Source: Acidobacteriaceae bacterium
GTDB lineage: Bacteria; Acidobacteriota; Terriglobia; Terriglobales; Acidobacteriaceae
DNA: 41,288 bases
NCBI GenBank assembly: GCA_027365415.1
Contig: DAHXNK010000002.1
Coordinates: 18,517-59,804, forward strand
Direction of reading: 5' to 3'
The notes under the pieces are model-generated. The model saw nothing but the letters and a program-made list of their open reading frames with translations, did not search any database and was not told where the DNA came from. Shown here one piece after another: positions 32,304-41,201 of this stretch. Each line of letters opens with the position of its first letter. The first letter of the stretch is position 1. The position numbers and the translations under genes were made by a program.

Positions 32304-33383
32304 ATGCATCGCACGCATCTTCGATATTTTTTGCCGCTCAGCGCCTTGGCTACGGCCATACTGCTGGGTATCGGGTGCAACAAACAGCCCGCGCCTCCGC
32401 CGCAGACAGCGCAGCCTGCAGCCCCCGCAGCGCAGCCCGCCCCAATCAACGACAATCAGATTACCGCTCAGATTGAGCGCCAGATCGCCTCGGAGAATGC
32501 GCTTGCGGCTCTGCCCATTCAGGTTCAGTCCGTTGACGGAGTGGTCACGCTTTCTGGCAACGTCAATGATGACGCGGCCCGCGAATTAGCTGCTGCCGAT
32601 GCTGCGCAGGTCGCCGGGGTAAAAACCGTTGTCAACAATCTGGTCGTCGCGCCAGTACGCGCCGCCGCTCCTGCTCCCCAGCCGGCTCCCGCCGCACCGC
32701 GCCAGCCCAAACCCCGCCATCGGCATGTGGTAGAGAATACTCCACCGCCACCGCCGCCGATCACTCCTCCAGTGGAACAGTCTCAGCCAATGCCGCCGCC
32801 ACCACCGCCTCCGCCTCCCGTAACTCCGCCACCACCACCGCAGCCTGTGGCAGAAAACCTCACGTTGCCGCCGGGCACGGATATTCCCTTCCGCCTCTCC
32901 GGGACGCTGGAAACGGGGGTTACGCAGTCTAATGCGAGCTTTCAGGGGGCGCTGGCCTCAAATCTGGTTGTGGACGGCGTAGTCGCCATTCCGCGCGGAT
33001 CGAGCATTACGGGCCGCGTCATCGAAGCCAAAGATGCGGCGCACTTTACGGGCAGAGCCGAGCTTTCTCTGGAACTGACGCAGATCACCGATCAGGGAAG
33101 CCAGATCATTCTTGTGACGCAGCCGTTGCTGCAACTGGGGCCAGCGCGCGGCAAAAACACCACCGAAAAAGCCGTGGGTGGAGCGCTGCTGGGCACGCTG
33201 ATTGGCGCGCTTGCTGGTGGGGGTCGAGGCGCGTTGATTGGGGGAGCTGCTGGCGCTGGTACCGGTGCCGGAGTCAATGCCGTCACGCGAGGCCAGCAGG
33301 TCAATATCCCGGCAGAGTCCATCCTGCACTTTACGCTGAAGGCTCCCGTCCATGTGACGGTCATGGTGCCGCCAGCAAACTAG
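32304..33383 (+). CDS. BON-domain lipoprotein with Pro-rich linker and glycine zipper
   Basis: A 359-residue envelope protein. A lipoprotein-like signal ('LSALATAILLGIGC') is followed by an Ala/Pro segment. A BON domain (residues ~45-115) then contains 'IERQIASENALAALPIQVQS' and 'DGVVTLSGNVNDDAARELAA'. A long Pro-rich linker (~125-185) leads to a beta domain ('LTLPPGTDIPFRLSGTLETG', 'VVAIPRGSSITGRVIEA'), and a glycine zipper ('GGALLGTLIGALAGGGRGAL') lies near the end. BON domains bind membranes or phospholipid. The linker could reach across the periplasm. ATG 32304 has GGGAGA ~8 bases upstream; the open frame from 32097 is not supported. The lipobox has Gly at -3, so lipidation is likely but not certain. 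Confidence 0.8.
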   Translation: MHRTHLRYFLPLSALATAILLGIGCNKQPAPPPQTAQPAAPAAQPAPINDNQITAQIERQIASENALAALPIQVQSVDGVVTLSGNVNDDAARELAAADAAQVAGVKTVVNNLVVAPVRAAAPAPQPAPAAPRQPKPRHRHVVENTPPPPPPITPPVEQSQPMPPPPPPPPPVTPPPPPQPVAENLTLPPGTDIPFRLSGTLETGVTQSNASFQGALASNLVVDGVVAIPRGSSITGRVIEAKDAAHFTGRAELSLELTQITDQGSQIILVTQPLLQLGPARGKNTTEKAVGGALLGTLIGALAGGGRGALIGGAAGAGTGAGVNAVTRGQQVNIPAESILHFTLKAPVHVTVMVPPAN

Positions 33384-33410
33384 GGCGTGTTCAGAACTTC
33401 CCTCAAGCAA

Positions 33411-33447
33411 ATCGGGCCGTCACTATATCTCAAAGTGACGGCCCGAT
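33411..33447. terminator. 14-bp hairpin between convergent genes
   Basis: ATCGGGCCGTCACT (33411-33424) pairs exactly with AGTGACGGCCCGAT (33434-33447) over a 9-base loop, followed by CTCTTCT. It lies between the BON lipoprotein stop (plus) and the korB stop (minus, 33481), so it can serve both directions. Confidence 0.75.
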
Positions 33448-33480
33448 CTCTTCTGCCCTGTCTACCAGGTTTTCCGACGA

Positions 33481-34527
33481 TCAGCTATGCGCGTCCATGA
33501 TCTCCGCCAATACTTCGCGGCGAGGCCGGACGCGCTCCTGGGATAATGTCGCCAGCGGCTCATCCACCATGTTGAGGAGCGAAGCGAAATCCGGCTTCTG
33601 CGTATCCACATAGAAAACCCCGGTGAGCACTTCGCCTTTGGCGTGCGATTCCATCAGCATCTTTGTGGCCTGAACCTTATCTGTGGGATCGTAGCCCTCA
33701 TGCAGCTTGCGGAGGCGCAGATGCGAGCCATCGTGCAGGCGAACATCGACGGTGGTGTTGGGATCGTACTCGACGGCAATGTCTTCAAAGTGAGGAACAA
33801 AGCCCACTTCGCTGATGGCCTCTTCGTGCTCCTGCATGTACTTGTAGCTCTTGGTCGATCCCTCGTGGTCGTTGAAGGTGACGCAGGGCGAGATCACATC
33901 CAGCATGACGGTGCCCTGATGCGCGACCGCTGCCTTCAACATGGCGGAGAGCTGCTTTTTATCGCCGGAGAAGGAACGCCCGACAAAGGTCGCGCCAATC
34001 TGAATCGCCAGCGCGCAGGTGTCGATGGCGGGCAGATCATTGATGACGCCTGTCTTCAACTTCGACCCAATGTCGGCGGTCGCGGAGAACTGGCCTTTGG
34101 TGAGTCCATACACGCCATTGTCTTCGATGATGTAAATCATCGGAACATTGCGGCGCAGCAGATGGATGAACTGGCCCATGCCAATGGAGACGGTGTCGCC
34201 ATCGCCGCTGACGCCGATGGAGCGCATGGTCTTGTTGGCCAGCAGCGCGCCGGTGGCGACCGAGGGCATTCGTCCATGCACAGTGTTGAAGCTGAAGGAG
34301 CGGGACATGAAATACGCCGGAGATTTGGAGGAACAGCCGATGCCGCTCATCTTCATCACGCGCTCCGGCTGAATTCCCATTTCATAAAACGCTTCGGTGA
34401 TGCGCTCGGAGATGGCATTGTGGCCGCAACCGGCGCACAGCGTGGTCTTACCACCGCGATAATCCAGAATCTGGAGACCGATGCGATTGGTCTTGACGGG
34501 CTTGGGCGATACAGATGGCGTGGACAT
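33481..34527 (-). CDS. korB: 2-oxoacid:ferredoxin oxidoreductase beta subunit (KorB type)
   Basis: A 348-residue thiamine-diphosphate subunit that, with KorA, oxidises a 2-oxoacid (probably 2-oxoglutarate) to the acyl-CoA with reduction of ferredoxin. Cysteines C31 and C34 ('LCAGCGHNAI') and 'SGIGCSSKSP' fit the cluster-binding set. The TPP/Mg motif is 'GVSGDGDTVSIG' (GDGD at 108-111) with 'EDNGVYGLTKGQFSAT' as the second half. It begins two bases after the korA stop, so the two are translationally linked. Substrate choice among 2-oxoacids is by family resemblance only. Confidence 0.88.
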   Translation of the reverse strand: MSTPSVSPKPVKTNRIGLQILDYRGGKTTLCAGCGHNAISERITEAFYEMGIQPERVMKMSGIGCSSKSPAYFMSRSFSFNTVHGRMPSVATGALLANKTMRSIGVSGDGDTVSIGMGQFIHLLRRNVPMIYIIEDNGVYGLTKGQFSATADIGSKLKTGVINDLPAIDTCALAIQIGATFVGRSFSGDKKQLSAMLKAAVAHQGTVMLDVISPCVTFNDHEGSTKSYKYMQEHEEAISEVGFVPHFEDIAVEYDPNTTVDVRLHDGSHLRLRKLHEGYDPTDKVQATKMLMESHAKGEVLTGVFYVDTQKPDFASLLNMVDEPLATLSQERVRPRREVLAEIMDAHS

Positions 34528-34529
34528 GA

Positions 34530-36383
34530 TTATTTGCCTGCTCCTTCCTGCGAGGCGATTGCAGTGGTGAGTGTGCGCGCGTCGATGGGCAGTCCGTTGA
34601 AGTGCAGCACAGAGCGCAGTTTGACGGTCTGCGCCGGATCAAGATCGACCTTCAACAGGTGGAGCATCTGAGCATCACGATTCTGCTCGACGACATAAAT
34701 TCGCTCATGGCTGGCGACGAAATCGTGAATCTCCTGCGTAAAGGGATAGGCGCGGACGCGAAGATAGTCGGTTTCCAGATGCGACTCGCGCTCCAGTTGA
34801 TCGCGGCTCTCGATCACCGCCCAGTGGCTGGTGCCAAAGGCGATAATGCCGATCTTCTGCTTGCCATCTCCTTCCAGGATTGGCTGCGGAACGAGCGTCT
34901 TTGCGGTCTCAAACTTCCGCGCCAAACGCAGCATGTTGTTTTCGTACTCGTCGGGTCGCTCGGAGTAGAGAGCCTTCTCATTGTGGCCGGAGCCGCGTGT
35001 AAAGTAGGCGGCAGCGGGATGATCGGTTCCCGGCAACGTGCGATATGGAATCGCATCGCCATCCACGTCTTTATAGCGGGCAAAGCCGCCGAGTTCCTCC
35101 AGTTGCTTGGCATTGAGAACCTTGCCGCGCTGGATGGGTTTCTCTGGATACTCAAATGGCTCCGACATCCAGTTATTCATGCCGAGATCGAGATCCGAGA
35201 GCACAAAAACCAGTGTCTGCATCTGCTCGGCGATATCGAAGGCCGCAATGCCAAACTCGTAACACTCTTTGACCGATGCGGGGATCAGCATGACGTGCTT
35301 GGTGTCGCCATGCGAAAGTCCCGCGATAAAAGTGAGATCGCCCTGCGAGGTGCGGGTGGGCATTCCGGTGGAGGGGCCAGTGCGCTGAACATCAAAGATG
35401 ACACCGGGAATCTCGGTAAAGTAGGCGAGTCCTGCAAACTCCGCCATCAGCGAAATTCCTGGCCCGGAGGTCGCGGTCATGGAGCGGGCACCGGCCCATC
35501 CTGCGCCAATTACCATGCCGATGGCAGCGAGTTCATCCTCCGCCTGCACGATGGCGAAGCTGGCCTTGCCATCCTGCTCGATGCGGTACTTTTTCATGTA
35601 GTCGATGAGCTGTTCGACGACAGAAGAGGACGGCGTAATGGGATACCAAGTCACGACGGTGACTCCGGCAAACATGGCTCCCATTGCGGCGGCGGCGTTG
35701 CCGTCGATGATGATTTTGCCTTGTGTGGCATTCATCGGCTCGACAAGATAGGGATTCTGCTGAGTCAGAGAACTTGCAGCATATTCAAAGCCAGCGCGGA
35801 CAGCGCTCAGGTTTAACTCAGCGGCTTTGACCTTCTTGGCAAACTGCTTGCGAACCGACTTTTCGATCCACTCCATGTCAATGGAGAGCAACTGGGCCGC
35901 GACGCCCACGTAGACCATGTTCTTGACCAGCTTGCGAATCTTGGCATCGGCGCCAGTAGAGGCCGTCAGTTGGTCAAAGGGCACGGGGTAGAAGGTCACA
36001 TCCGCGCGCCGCTCGTTGAGCTTGAAGGATTCGTCATAAATGACAGCCGCACCTGCGCTCAGGGAGAGTACATCCTGCTGCGCGGTCTCCGGATTCATGG
36101 CGATCAAAACATCAATGTCCGTTTTTCGCGCGACCCATCCATGCTTGCTGACGCGAATGGTGTACCAAGTGGGAAGTCCCGCAATGTTGGATGGAAAGAG
36201 GTTCTTGCCCGATACGGGCACGCCCATGCGGAAGATACTGCGAAGCAGGACACTGTTCGCCGATTGCGATCCAGAGCCGTTGACAGTTGCAATTTGGATG
36301 GAAAAGTCATTGACAATCTGTTTTCCTCCACGAACAAGGCTCGATGTTGTCTGGCCCTGCGCCACAAGACCGCTGGTGGTCAT
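34530..36383 (-). CDS. korA: 2-oxoacid:ferredoxin oxidoreductase alpha subunit with fused gamma domain (KorA type)
   Basis: A 617-residue protein. The N-terminal gamma domain (~residues 30-200) contains 'GSGSQSANSVLLRSIFRMGV' and 'DVLIAMNPETAQQDVLSLSA'. The alpha domain starts at 'GNAAAAMGAMFAGVTVVTWY' with the PITPSS motif and continues 'TATSGPGISLMAEFAGLAYF' and 'QRTGPSTGMPTRTSQGDL'. 'SDLDLGMNNWM' and a C-terminal transketolase-like domain complete the subunit. It pairs with korB, whose start follows by two bases. It lies 163 bp after the dihydroorotate-dehydrogenase-like gene, far enough for a separate promoter. The ribosome binding site (GGAAGGG) is ~13 bases from ATG 36383, somewhat distant. 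Confidence 0.9.
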   Translation of the reverse strand: MTTSGLVAQGQTTSSLVRGGKQIVNDFSIQIATVNGSGSQSANSVLLRSIFRMGVPVSGKNLFPSNIAGLPTWYTIRVSKHGWVARKTDIDVLIAMNPETAQQDVLSLSAGAAVIYDESFKLNERRADVTFYPVPFDQLTASTGADAKIRKLVKNMVYVGVAAQLLSIDMEWIEKSVRKQFAKKVKAAELNLSAVRAGFEYAASSLTQQNPYLVEPMNATQGKIIIDGNAAAAMGAMFAGVTVVTWYPITPSSSVVEQLIDYMKKYRIEQDGKASFAIVQAEDELAAIGMVIGAGWAGARSMTATSGPGISLMAEFAGLAYFTEIPGVIFDVQRTGPSTGMPTRTSQGDLTFIAGLSHGDTKHVMLIPASVKECYEFGIAAFDIAEQMQTLVFVLSDLDLGMNNWMSEPFEYPEKPIQRGKVLNAKQLEELGGFARYKDVDGDAIPYRTLPGTDHPAAAYFTRGSGHNEKALYSERPDEYENNMLRLARKFETAKTLVPQPILEGDGKQKIGIIAFGTSHWAVIESRDQLERESHLETDYLRVRAYPFTQEIHDFVASHERIYVVEQNRDAQMLHLLKVDLDPAQTVKLRSVLHFNGLPIDARTLTTAIASQEGAGK

Positions 36384-36546
36384 TTAAGAGTGCATCCCTT
36401 CCGTATGTAGATATGTTGCCGTGTGTCGAGACGTTGTTTGGGGAACATCCCCGGAGATTCAAACCTTTTTTGCCACATTTCATTGTAGTCCAGAGATGCC
36501 GACCGTCGGCTCTCCATGTTGATTTTGGCTCAGAAACGCCGGATCG

Positions 36547-37572
36547 TCAGCCAGGCCGGGGTTGTGCGTCTTTCTGCCGCAAGGTGTAGCTGCTCAAAGT
36601 GCGAATGTAGTTGCCGCGCTCGAATGCGGAAGAATCGGGAACCGAACGGCGGCTCAAGCTGCCGCGCATCTGGCGAATGGATTGATATTCGTGTTCCTCC
36701 ATCCAGCGCGTCAGATCGGTCTGCATCGTTGTTAGGTGCGAGGTGCCATGCTTCAGCAGCGCCGAGGCAGTCATGGCCACCTGCGCGCCCGCCATAATGG
36801 ATTTGAGAACGTCTTCCGCGCTGTGAACTCCCCCGGTAACGGCCAGTCCCGCGCGCAAATGCCCATAGAGAATGGCGACCCAATGCAGCCGGAGAAGCAG
36901 TTCTTCTGGGCGACTGAGTGTGAGCTTGGGAATGACGTTGAGGTTTTCAATATCAAAATCCGGCTGATAAAAACGATTGAAGAGAACCAGCGCGTCGGCT
37001 CCGGCATCATCCAGTTGCCGAGCCAGATGGGGAATGCTGGTGTATTGCTGCGACAATTTGACGGCAATGGGAATACTCGTGCTCTGTTTGATGCGATACA
37101 CCAGATCGACGATTCCTTCTTCAATCATGGCGCTGGTTTTTAGAAATCCCGTAGCCAGCGAGTAGGTGTTCAGTTCCAGCGCGTCGGCTCCCGCCTGTTC
37201 GATCTCCTTGGCGAAGCGCACCCAGCCGCCCGCCGAGGCTCCATTCAGGCTGGCGATGATCGGGATGCTGGCGCGGCTCTTGGCGCGGTGCAGACGGTTG
37301 AGGTAGGCATCCTGTCCCTGGAGATAATCGTCGTATGCAGGAAAGTAGCTGAGCGACTCCGCGAAGGATTCCGTGCCGCGAGAAAGATCGTGATCCAGAG
37401 CCTTGCTCTCCAACGCAAGCTGCTCCTCAAAGATCGACGAAAGCACCACGGCAGCGGCCCCGGCTTCTTCCAAACGCAGAATATTTTCGACCGACTCACT
37501 TAGTGGCGAGGAGGAAGCGACCAGGGGACTCTTCAACTTCAGGCCAAGATAGTCGGTACACAGGTCGATCAT
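36547..37572 (-). CDS. Dihydroorotate dehydrogenase-like flavoprotein linked to nifJ
   Basis: A 341-residue TIM-barrel FMN protein of the dihydroorotate dehydrogenase superfamily. It begins 'MIDLCTDYLGLKLKSPLVAS', continues with 'ASLNGASAGGWVRFAKEIEQ' and 'ADALELNTYSLATGF', and has the FMN-phosphate region 'GLAVTGGVHSAEDVLKSIMA'. It probably does not serve pyrimidine synthesis, because it is translationally coupled to nifJ (start ATG 37572 overlaps the nifJ stop as ATGA). Similar proteins are nifJ neighbours in other phyla (recalled, not searched). The electron donor/acceptor and substrate are unknown. The longer open frame to 37686 runs inside nifJ and is rejected. Confidence 0.78.
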   Translation of the reverse strand: MIDLCTDYLGLKLKSPLVASSSPLSESVENILRLEEAGAAAVVLSSIFEEQLALESKALDHDLSRGTESFAESLSYFPAYDDYLQGQDAYLNRLHRAKSRASIPIIASLNGASAGGWVRFAKEIEQAGADALELNTYSLATGFLKTSAMIEEGIVDLVYRIKQSTSIPIAVKLSQQYTSIPHLARQLDDAGADALVLFNRFYQPDFDIENLNVIPKLTLSRPEELLLRLHWVAILYGHLRAGLAVTGGVHSAEDVLKSIMAGAQVAMTASALLKHGTSHLTTMQTDLTRWMEEHEYQSIRQMRGSLSRRSVPDSSAFERGNYIRTLSSYTLRQKDAQPRPG

Positions 37573-40500
37573 GCTTCCTCCTCCACCTTGCCCAGAGGCG
37601 CAACCTCGCCTTCCGGTTCCGGCGGAGCGATGTTTGGCGTAGCTGCGCGTCCCGGCATAGCGGCGCGGCTGGAGTAGACCCGCCATTCGCGCTCGACATC
37701 GTCCTGCGCCTCCTGAAGGAGTTTTTTGGCGACATCAGGATGGCTGCGCGCAAGCATGGTGTACCGGGCCTCGTGATAGCTGTACTCCTTGAGCGGAATG
37801 GAGGGGACTCTGGAGTCGAGCAGGAAGGGATTTTTGCCCTGCTCGCGCAGTTCCGGGTTGTAGCGCATCAACGGCCAGTGGCCGGAGAGAACCGCATTTT
37901 TCTGTTGCTCCATGCCGTAGGCAAGATCGTACCCGTGGGCAATGCAGGGGCTGTAGGCAAGAATCAACGCCGGGCCGTGATAGGCTTCGGCCTCCTGAAA
38001 TGCCTTGACGGTCTGCGCGTCGCTGCCGCCCATTGCCACGCGAGCCACGTAGACCGAGCCATAGCTGACGGCCTCCATCGCAAGGTCTTTCTTGCCGTTG
38101 GGCTTGCCGCCTGCTGCAAACTTGGCCACCGCGCCGCGCGGTGTGGCTTTGGACATCTGACCGCCAGTGTTGGAATAGGTCTCCGTATCGAGCACCAGCA
38201 CCTTGACGTTCTGGCCGGAGCCAAGCACATGATCGAGGCCGCCAAAGCCGATATCGTAGGCCCAGCCATCGCCGCCCACCAGCCAGACGCTCTTGCGAAC
38301 CAGAGAGTCAGCAATGGTCAGCAGGCTGCGGGCCTCCACGGAGTTTGCCCCGGCTAATTTTTCCCGAACCAGCTTGACCCGCTCGCGCTGCGACTCAATC
38401 TCATCTTCCGTGGACTGGCCGGAAGCCAGAACAGCGGCAACAAGATCGTCGCCGACCGTGGAGGCGAGGCGCTGCAAGAGCTGCTCTGCGTAGAACTTTT
38501 GCTGATCCAGCGCCAGCCGCATACCTAGGCCAAACTCGGCATTGTCTTCAAAAAGGGAGTTTGCCCAGGTGGGGCCGCGCCCGTTCTTGTTCACCGTATA
38601 GGGCGTGGTGGGCAGGTTGCCTCCGTAGATGGAAGAACAGCCCGTGGCATTGGCAATATAGAGGCGGTCGCCAAAGAGTTGCGTGAGCAGCTTGATGTAC
38701 GGCGTCTCGCCGCAGCCAGCACAAGCTCCAGAGAACTCAAAGAGCGGATCGAGGAGTTGAATGTCCTTGACCTGCCCGTGGGAGAGGCGATTTCGAGCCA
38801 CGGAGGGCAGCGCTTCAAAGAATTTCCAGTTTTCCGCTTCCGCCTCGCGCAGCGGAGCCTGCGTCTCCATGTTGATGGCCTTGTGCCGCGCTTCACTTTT
38901 GCTCTTGACCGGACAGACCTCGACGCAAAGACGGCATCCGGTGCAATCCTCCGGCGCCACCTGCAACGTATAGAGTTCCTGATCCATGCCGCGCCACCTG
39001 GGCTTGGCGCTCTTGAAAGTGGGCGGGGCGCTGGGAAGCAGCGACTGGTCATACACCTTGGCGCGGATCACCGCGTGGGGACAGGCCAGCACGCACTTGC
39101 CGCATTGAATGCAAAGTCCTTCGTCCCAAACCGGAATGATCTGGGCGATATTCCGTTTCTCCCACTGCGCCGTGCCAGTGGGGAAGGTTCCGCCGGGAGG
39201 TAGCGCGCTGACTGGCAAGGTATCTCCATGCCCTGCGGCCATGACGCCCAGAACGCTATGTACAAACGCTGGAGCTGCGGCGGGAAAAATGGGTAGAACG
39301 TCAAAAGATGAAGAGACTTTTTCCGGCAACTTTACTGGATGCAGATGGGCAAGAGCGGCATCGACGGCGGCAAAGTTCTGCTGCACCACGGCATCGCCGC
39401 GCTTGCCGTAGGTTTTCTGGATGGCCTTCTTGATTTGTGCAATGGCTTCGTCACGCGGAAGCACGCCGCTGATGGCGAAGAAGCAGGTCTGCATGACTGT
39501 GTTGATGCGATTGCCCATTCCAGCTTCACGCGCCACGGTATAGCCGTCAATGACGTAGAACTGAAGTTTCTTTTTGAGGATGCTCTCCTGCGCCGCACGC
39601 GGCAGGTGATCCCATATTTCGTCCGGGCCGTAAGGAGCGTTCAGCAAAAAGACAGCCCCCGGAGCCGCTGCGGTCAAAACATCCATGCGCTCCAGAAAGG
39701 AGAATTGGTGGCAGGCCACAAAGTTGGCTTTGCTGATGAGATAGGTCGAGCGGATCGGATTCGGGCCAAAGCGCAGATGTGAGGTTGTCACCGAGCCAGA
39801 CTTCTTCGAGTCATACACAAAGAAGCCCTGCGCGTAGTTCGATGTCTCCGCGCCAATAATTTTGATGGAATTTTTATTGGCTCCGACGGTTCCATCCGAG
39901 CCAAGGCCGTAGAAAAGCGCGCGCACGGTGCGCGGGTCTTCGGTGGAGAACTCTGGATCATAGTCCAGGCTGGTGTGGGTAACATCATCCTGAATGCCGA
40001 TGGTGAAGTGATTCTTCATGCGCGGCTTTTTCAGTTCATCAAAGACCCCCTTGACCATCGCCGGGGTGAACTCCTTGGAAGAGAGGCCGTAGCGTCCACC
40101 AATGATGCGTGGCTGCTGCGCGAAGGGAGCGTCTCCACTGGAAAAAGCCTCGCTGAAGGCGGTAACAACATCCTGATAGAGCGGCTCGCCAAGCGCGCCC
40201 GGCTCCTTAGTGCGATCCAGCACCGCGATGGATTGCACCGTCTTTGGCAACGCGGCAAGAAATGCCTCGGCAGCAAAGGGGCGATACAGGCGCACCTTGA
40301 GCAGGCCCAGCTTCTCCCCCTGCGCGTTCAGATGATCGATGGTTTCTTCCACCGCGCCAGCGCCCGACCCTATCAGAATAAGCACGCGATCCGCATCGGG
40401 AGCGCCAACATAATCGAACAGATGATAGGCCCGTCCGGTTTGCGCGGCGAAGCGATTCATCGCATCCTGCACGATCGTGGGGCAGGCCAGATAAAAAGGA

Positions 40501-41201
40501 TTGCCAGCCTCGCGGGCCTGAAAAAATACGTCGGGATTCTGTGCCGTGCCACGAAGAATGGGCCGATCCGAACTGAGCGCGCGTTCGCGATGGGCAGCCA
40601 GATATTTCTCCTCCAGCAGCGCCAGAATCACGTCATCGGAGATGGCAACGGCCTTGTTGATTTCATGCGAGGTGCGGAAGCCGTCAAAGAAGTGCATGAA
40701 CGGAATCCGCGACTCCAGCGTAGCGATATGAGAGATGAGCGCCAGATCGCCCGCCTCCTGCACGGAGCTGGAGGCAAGCATGGCGTAACCGGTGGCACGG
40801 CAGGCCATCACATCCGAATGGTCGCCGAAGATGGACAGCGCATGGGTGGCAATGGTGCGCGCGGTTACATGAATGACGTTGGAGGTCAGCTCGCCCGCAA
40901 TCTTGTACATGTTGGGGATCATGAGCAGCAGCCCCTGCGAGGCGGTGAAGGTGGTGCTGAAGGCCCCAGCCTGAAGCGCGCCGTGCATGGCTCCGGCGGC
41001 TCCGCCTTCGCTCTGCAACTCGGCAACAAAGGGCACTGAACCCCAGATGTTTTTGCGCCCCTCCTCTTTCCACTGGTCGGCCCACTCGCCCATTGTGGAG
41101 GCGGGCGTGATCGGGTAGATCGTAATTACTTCCGCGAGCCGATACGCCACAGAAGCGGCCACTTCATTTCCATCAAGGATCACTGTTTTCGGTTCTCGCA
41201 T
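37569..41201 (-). CDS. nifJ: Pyruvate:ferredoxin (flavodoxin) oxidoreductase, single-chain
   Basis: This 1210-residue enzyme oxidises pyruvate and CoA to acetyl-CoA and CO2, reducing ferredoxin or flavodoxin. Domains in order: an alpha-type domain from residue 1 ('ITIYPITPASTMGEWADQW', YPITPAS at 29-35), the transketolase-C-like domain (~260-400), and the gamma domain ('YGLGSDGTVGANKNSIKIIG', ~430-630). An EKR region follows, then two 4Fe-4S motifs ('CIQCGKCVLACP' from C697 and 'CTGCRLCVEVCP' from C753). The TPP domain begins at 'CAGCGETPYIK' (C827) with 'VGGDGWAYDIGFGGLDHVLG'. All expected cysteines are present and length is normal. The start ATG 41201 has GAGAGGAAG upstream. It overlaps the next gene by four bases. 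Such enzymes are usually oxygen-sensitive. Confidence 0.95.
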   Translation of the reverse strand: MREPKTVILDGNEVAASVAYRLAEVITIYPITPASTMGEWADQWKEEGRKNIWGSVPFVAELQSEGGAAGAMHGALQAGAFSTTFTASQGLLLMIPNMYKIAGELTSNVIHVTARTIATHALSIFGDHSDVMACRATGYAMLASSSVQEAGDLALISHIATLESRIPFMHFFDGFRTSHEINKAVAISDDVILALLEEKYLAAHRERALSSDRPILRGTAQNPDVFFQAREAGNPFYLACPTIVQDAMNRFAAQTGRAYHLFDYVGAPDADRVLILIGSGAGAVEETIDHLNAQGEKLGLLKVRLYRPFAAEAFLAALPKTVQSIAVLDRTKEPGALGEPLYQDVVTAFSEAFSSGDAPFAQQPRIIGGRYGLSSKEFTPAMVKGVFDELKKPRMKNHFTIGIQDDVTHTSLDYDPEFSTEDPRTVRALFYGLGSDGTVGANKNSIKIIGAETSNYAQGFFVYDSKKSGSVTTSHLRFGPNPIRSTYLISKANFVACHQFSFLERMDVLTAAAPGAVFLLNAPYGPDEIWDHLPRAAQESILKKKLQFYVIDGYTVAREAGMGNRINTVMQTCFFAISGVLPRDEAIAQIKKAIQKTYGKRGDAVVQQNFAAVDAALAHLHPVKLPEKVSSSFDVLPIFPAAAPAFVHSVLGVMAAGHGDTLPVSALPPGGTFPTGTAQWEKRNIAQIIPVWDEGLCIQCGKCVLACPHAVIRAKVYDQSLLPSAPPTFKSAKPRWRGMDQELYTLQVAPEDCTGCRLCVEVCPVKSKSEARHKAINMETQAPLREAEAENWKFFEALPSVARNRLSHGQVKDIQLLDPLFEFSGACAGCGETPYIKLLTQLFGDRLYIANATGCSSIYGGNLPTTPYTVNKNGRGPTWANSLFEDNAEFGLGMRLALDQQKFYAEQLLQRLASTVGDDLVAAVLASGQSTEDEIESQRERVKLVREKLAGANSVEARSLLTIADSLVRKSVWLVGGDGWAYDIGFGGLDHVLGSGQNVKVLVLDTETYSNTGGQMSKATPRGAVAKFAAGGKPNGKKDLAMEAVSYGSVYVARVAMGGSDAQTVKAFQEAEAYHGPALILAYSPCIAHGYDLAYGMEQQKNAVLSGHWPLMRYNPELREQGKNPFLLDSRVPSIPLKEYSYHEARYTMLARSHPDVAKKLLQEAQDDVEREWRVYSSRAAMPGRAATPNIAPPEPEGEVAPLGKVEEEA

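Noticed and set aside
32690-32860. Repeat of CCGCCACCACC-type triplets as a possible CRISPR or tandem repeat
   Set aside because: It is simply the codons of the proline-rich linker of the BON lipoprotein.
34602-35816. 404-codon plus-strand frame opposite korA
   Set aside because: Antisense shadow of a clear KorA coding sequence; composition is that of reversed G+C-rich codons.
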